Shown: positions 5,653 through 7,566 of the stretch, in pieces
Position numbering within the stretch: the stretch's first letter is position 1
Layout: every line of letters starts with the position of its first letter
Assembly: GCA_025451595.1 (NCBI GenBank)
Contig: JANWKD010000035.1
Coordinates: 1 to 7,566, forward strand
Origin: Candidatus Babeliales bacterium
GTDB taxonomy: Bacteria; Babelota; Babeliae; Babelales; JANWKD01
Direction: 5' to 3'
Length of the DNA: 7,566 bases
The notes under the pieces: generated by a model
The model's database searches: none
The model's input: the letters and a program-made list of their open reading frames with translations, nothing else
What the model was told of the DNA's origin: nothing
Position numbers and translations under genes: made by a program

Positions 5653-5994
5653 TTATTGCGGTCGATCTTCATCTTTGATTAAAGCTTTTACTTCTTCGAC
5701 TGGCAATCCATATACATACTTTGTTGGATTGGTCTTTTCTGGACTATAAGGATGCCCAAGGTTAAGGCCGGTGTCGACTTCCGTGTCTCTTCTTAGTTTA
5801 TCTATATTATCGCTTCTTCTAATTAATTCTTCATCTGTCATTGGTTTTTGTTGCACATAAGCCGTATACGCATTTTTATAAACAATAAGTCTGGAAGTAA
5901 GTCGTTCTTTCGCATTACGCATTGTTTGCGGATTGTTCATGCCATTTGAAATGGAAAATGAAAATAAAAAAGCAACTAATAGCAATCTATCCAT
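5653..5994 (-). CDS. Small exported protein of unknown function (113 aa)
   Basis: I do not recognise this protein. The ATG at 5994 is chosen: AAGGA (6003-6007) lies 8 nt upstream and the start gives a good signal peptide (MDRLLLVAFLFSFSISNGM). The frame can be extended to a TTG at 6018, but that would swallow the RBS. The probable mature part (residues 20-113) is charged and polar. It has a likely helical stretch at 24-48 and a second acidic/basic stretch at 51-72 (TDEELIRRSDNIDKLRRD). A Pro/Tyr/Gly-rich segment follows at 79-98 and a charged end (KDEDRPQ). It has no ankyrin repeat and no cysteine. It is divergent from recJ and probably co-transcribed with the ankyrin gene 72 nt downstream. 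The signal-peptide junction SNGMNN resembles those of the ankyrin neighbours, suggesting the same export route. That it is a gene is well supported by RBS, signal peptide and spacing. Confidence 0.72.
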   Translation of the reverse strand: MDRLLLVAFLFSFSISNGMNNPQTMRNAKERLTSRLIVYKNAYTAYVQQKPMTDEELIRRSDNIDKLRRDTEVDTGLNLGHPYSPEKTNPTKYVYGLPVEEVKALIKDEDRPQ

Positions 5995-6039
5995 AAAGCA
6001 AATCCTTATAGAAAACAATTTAAGAAATAAAACTGTTTT

Positions 6040-6072
6040 AGGTTAATGAACTTCATGTTGAATGTCAATTTG
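6040..6072 (-). promoter_or_regulatory. Putative promoter of the small exported gene / ankyrin unit
   Basis: The minus strand holds a perfect TTGACA (complement of 6063-6068) within CAAATTGACA. It is followed after 17 nt by TAACCT (complement of 6040-6045), which matches only three of six -10 positions. The CAAATTGA octamer at 6065-6072 is shared with the upstream regions of the two other minus-strand transcripts. The -35 is good and the -10 is weak. Confidence 0.35.
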
Positions 6073-6084
6073 ATCTAGTAATTT

Positions 6085-6120
6085 TATGAAAATTCTGCAT
6101 ACTAATATTTAATTTTCATA
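6085..6120. repeat. 10-bp perfect inverted repeat in the divergent spacer upstream of recJ
   Basis: TATGAAAATT (6085-6094) and AATTTTCATA (6111-6120) are exact inverted repeats separated by 16 bp. They lie between the putative minus-strand promoter and the recJ start 27 nt further on. They could be a regulator-binding site with half-sites on about the same DNA face, or a hairpin in the recJ leader. The arms are AT-rich, so chance is a real alternative. Confidence 0.45.
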
Positions 6121-6146
6121 CATGTGATCAATGAACGTATTCGAAT

Positions 6147-7566
6147 ATGAAAACAATTCAAGGCGAAAAATATATATGGCATTTGCCTTCTGAGCACACT
6201 GATGCCCTTGCGTTATCTGCAGGGTACAATTTGTCTTTTCCTATTGTTCAAACGTTGTTTTCGCGCGGTTTTTCGACCAGAGAATCTATCGATAACTTTC
6301 TGTTTAGTTCATTACAAAAAGATGTGGCTCATCCCGCGTTATTAAAGGATGCGCAAAAAGCGGTTGATCGCATACTCTATGCCATTCAACACAAAGAAAA
6401 AATATTGATTTCTGGGGATTATGATGTTGATGGTATTACTTCATCAGCATTAATGATGCTTTGTTTAGCGCCATTAGGCGCCCAGGTAAATTTTTTCTTG
6501 CCACATCGGGTGCATGATGGCTATGGGTTATCAAAAAAAACAGTTCAACGAGCAGGGCAAAATAATTATAAGGTTATTATCACCGTTGATAACGGTATTA
6601 CCGCTTTTGAGCCTGCAGAGATTGCAAAAGAATTGGGCATCGATTTAATTATTACTGATCATCACAGGCCTCATCTGCGGGTGCCTGATGCATTTGCTAT
6701 TGTTAACCCCCATCAGCATGATTGCCCGTATCCTTATAAAAAATTTGCAGGAGTTGGCGTTTCGTTTAAACTTTTGAGTCTGCTCTATGAAAAGCTTCAT
6801 TTGCCGCTTCCTTCAAAAGCATACGAACTATTATTGCTTGGTACCATCGCTGATGTGGTACCCTTGACGGGGGAAAACCGTTTTTGGGTACGTCAGGGCT
6901 TGCAGTATGTCAATGCTACTGAGAGCGCATCACTTAAAATGTTGAAATTGAATGGAAAGGTTACCAAAGAGACCATTAGCTCAACTGATGTGGGCTTTTT
7001 TTTAACGCCACAGATAAACGCGTTAGGACGTCTCGAAGACCCTCGCCAAGGCGTTCAATTTTTAATTGGTTCAGATGGAGCGCAAATAGAATCAGTGGGA
7101 CGTGTTTTGTTGGAACTAAACCAGGCCAGAAAAGCTATTGAAAAAACTATTTTCGATTCAATTGTTCAGCAAATTGAGAGTGGTGTTATTGATATTGAAA
7201 ATGATTACTGCATTATAAGTTCAAGTAATAAATGGCCACCGGGGGTCATTGGATTGGTTGCATCGCGTTTAGTGGCTGCGTATGGAAAACCAGCGTTGTT
7301 GTTCCATATTACGCAAGATGGTATTGCCAAAGGATCATGTCGTTCAATCGCTGCTTTTAATATGTTTGACGCGTTGTCAGAGCTCAATCATTTACTGCTT
7401 TCTTTTGGTGGGCATTCAATGGCAGCGGGGTTATCTCTGGATAAAAATAAGTTGCCAGAATTTAAACTGCAGTTAGAGCAGTTGATGAAAACGCGCATTA
7501 CGCCGATTGATCTCAAGCAAAAAATTGTTGTTGACGCCGTTCTGCAGCTTTCTGATCTCAATAAAA
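6147..7566 (+). CDS. recJ: Single-stranded-DNA-specific exonuclease RecJ (N-terminal 473 residues; 3' end outside window)
   Basis: RecJ degrades single-stranded DNA 5' to 3' in recombinational and mismatch repair, using two metal ions held by DHH-family motifs. The ATG at 6147 is the first in-frame start after a TGA at 6132; no good Shine-Dalgarno sequence precedes it. The frame runs open to the window edge. Phosphoesterase motifs appear in order: DYDVDG (91-96), VDNG (147-150), DHH (171-173) and GTIADVVPL (232-240). Next come the linker motif QINALGR (289-295), then the DHHA1 part with PPGVIGLVASRL (364-375), GSCRS (396-400) and FGGHSMAAG (420-428), which bind the DNA end. Every catalytic Asp and His I expect is present. 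RecJ proteins are usually somewhat under 600 residues, so roughly the C-terminal OB region is missing. DHH-family nano-RNases and GdpP lack this long N-terminal core plus GTIADVVPL arrangement. The gene is divergent from the small exported gene. Confidence 0.97.
   Translation, partial: MKTIQGEKYIWHLPSEHTDALALSAGYNLSFPIVQTLFSRGFSTRESIDNFLFSSLQKDVAHPALLKDAQKAVDRILYAIQHKEKILISGDYDVDGITSSALMMLCLAPLGAQVNFFLPHRVHDGYGLSKKTVQRAGQNNYKVIITVDNGITAFEPAEIAKELGIDLIITDHHRPHLRVPDAFAIVNPHQHDCPYPYKKFAGVGVSFKLLSLLYEKLHLPLPSKAYELLLLGTIADVVPLTGENRFWVRQGLQYVNATESASLKMLKLNGKVTKETISSTDVGFFLTPQINALGRLEDPRQGVQFLIGSDGAQIESVGRVLLELNQARKAIEKTIFDSIVQQIESGVIDIENDYCIISSSNKWPPGVIGLVASRLVAAYGKPALLFHITQDGIAKGSCRSIAAFNMFDALSELNHLLLSFGGHSMAAGLSLDKNKLPEFKLQLEQLMKTRITPIDLKQKIVVDAVLQLSDLNK

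Noticed and set aside
5995..6018. TTG start at 6018 for the 113-aa protein
   Set aside because: The AAGGA ribosome-binding site would be internal; the ATG at 5994 gives a cleaner signal peptide.
7205..7476. Short open frames on both strands inside recJ
   Set aside because: They overlap the conserved RecJ DHHA1 region and lack RBS or family features.
1..7566. CRISPR array, tRNA/rRNA genes, insertion sequence or integrase
   Set aside because: No spaced repeats, tRNA-like arms, transposase motifs or terminal inverted repeats were found by reading the window.

Overview
This is an AT-rich bacterial window. Two truncated housekeeping genes, the end of lysS (class II lysyl-tRNA synthetase) and the start of recJ (single-strand-specific exonuclease), flank about 5 kb of secreted, eukaryote-like accessory proteins. 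Signal-peptide-bearing ankyrin proteins, a eukaryote-type cytosolic phospholipase A2 (cPLA2) catalytic domain and AT-rich spacers together suggest a protist-associated or intracellular bacterium. My best guess is Candidatus Dependentiae (TM6/Babeliae). Legionella-, Chlamydia- or Rickettsia-like lineages cannot be excluded from this sequence alone.

Layout: (1) 1-822 (+) is the C-terminal 273 residues of LysRS, with class II motifs 2 and 3. (2) A compact hairpin at 829-849 ends the opposing transcripts of lysS and the next gene. (3) 856-1683 and 1764-2708, both on the minus strand, encode exported ankyrin-repeat proteins; the second starts at GTG. (4) A 218-bp AT-rich divergent spacer leads to 2927-5002 (+). 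This is the main gene of the window: a 691-residue exported protein with a predicted coiled-coil N-terminal part and a complete cPLA2-type catalytic domain. Its predicted dyad is Ser255/Asp511 and its conserved arginine is Arg227. (5) It ends 8 bp from a third exported ankyrin protein on the minus strand (5011-5580). That gene's ribosome-binding site lies inside a 16-bp stem-loop. (6) 5653-5994 (-) is a small exported protein I do not recognise, probably the upstream member of a two-gene unit with the third ankyrin gene. (7) A 152-bp divergent spacer precedes recJ (6147 to the window edge).

How the genes may work together: all five genes between lysS and recJ have N-terminal export signals, and four carry a similar Gly/Ala-Met-Asn/Asp/Gln junction just after the hydrophobic stretch. 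The simplest reading is an effector or host-interaction island, with a lipid-hydrolysing enzyme and several ankyrin protein-binding scaffolds. A direct partnership between phospholipase and ankyrin proteins is only inferred from proximity. No tRNA, rRNA, CRISPR array, insertion sequence or integrase was seen. No gene-free stretch exceeds 300 bases.
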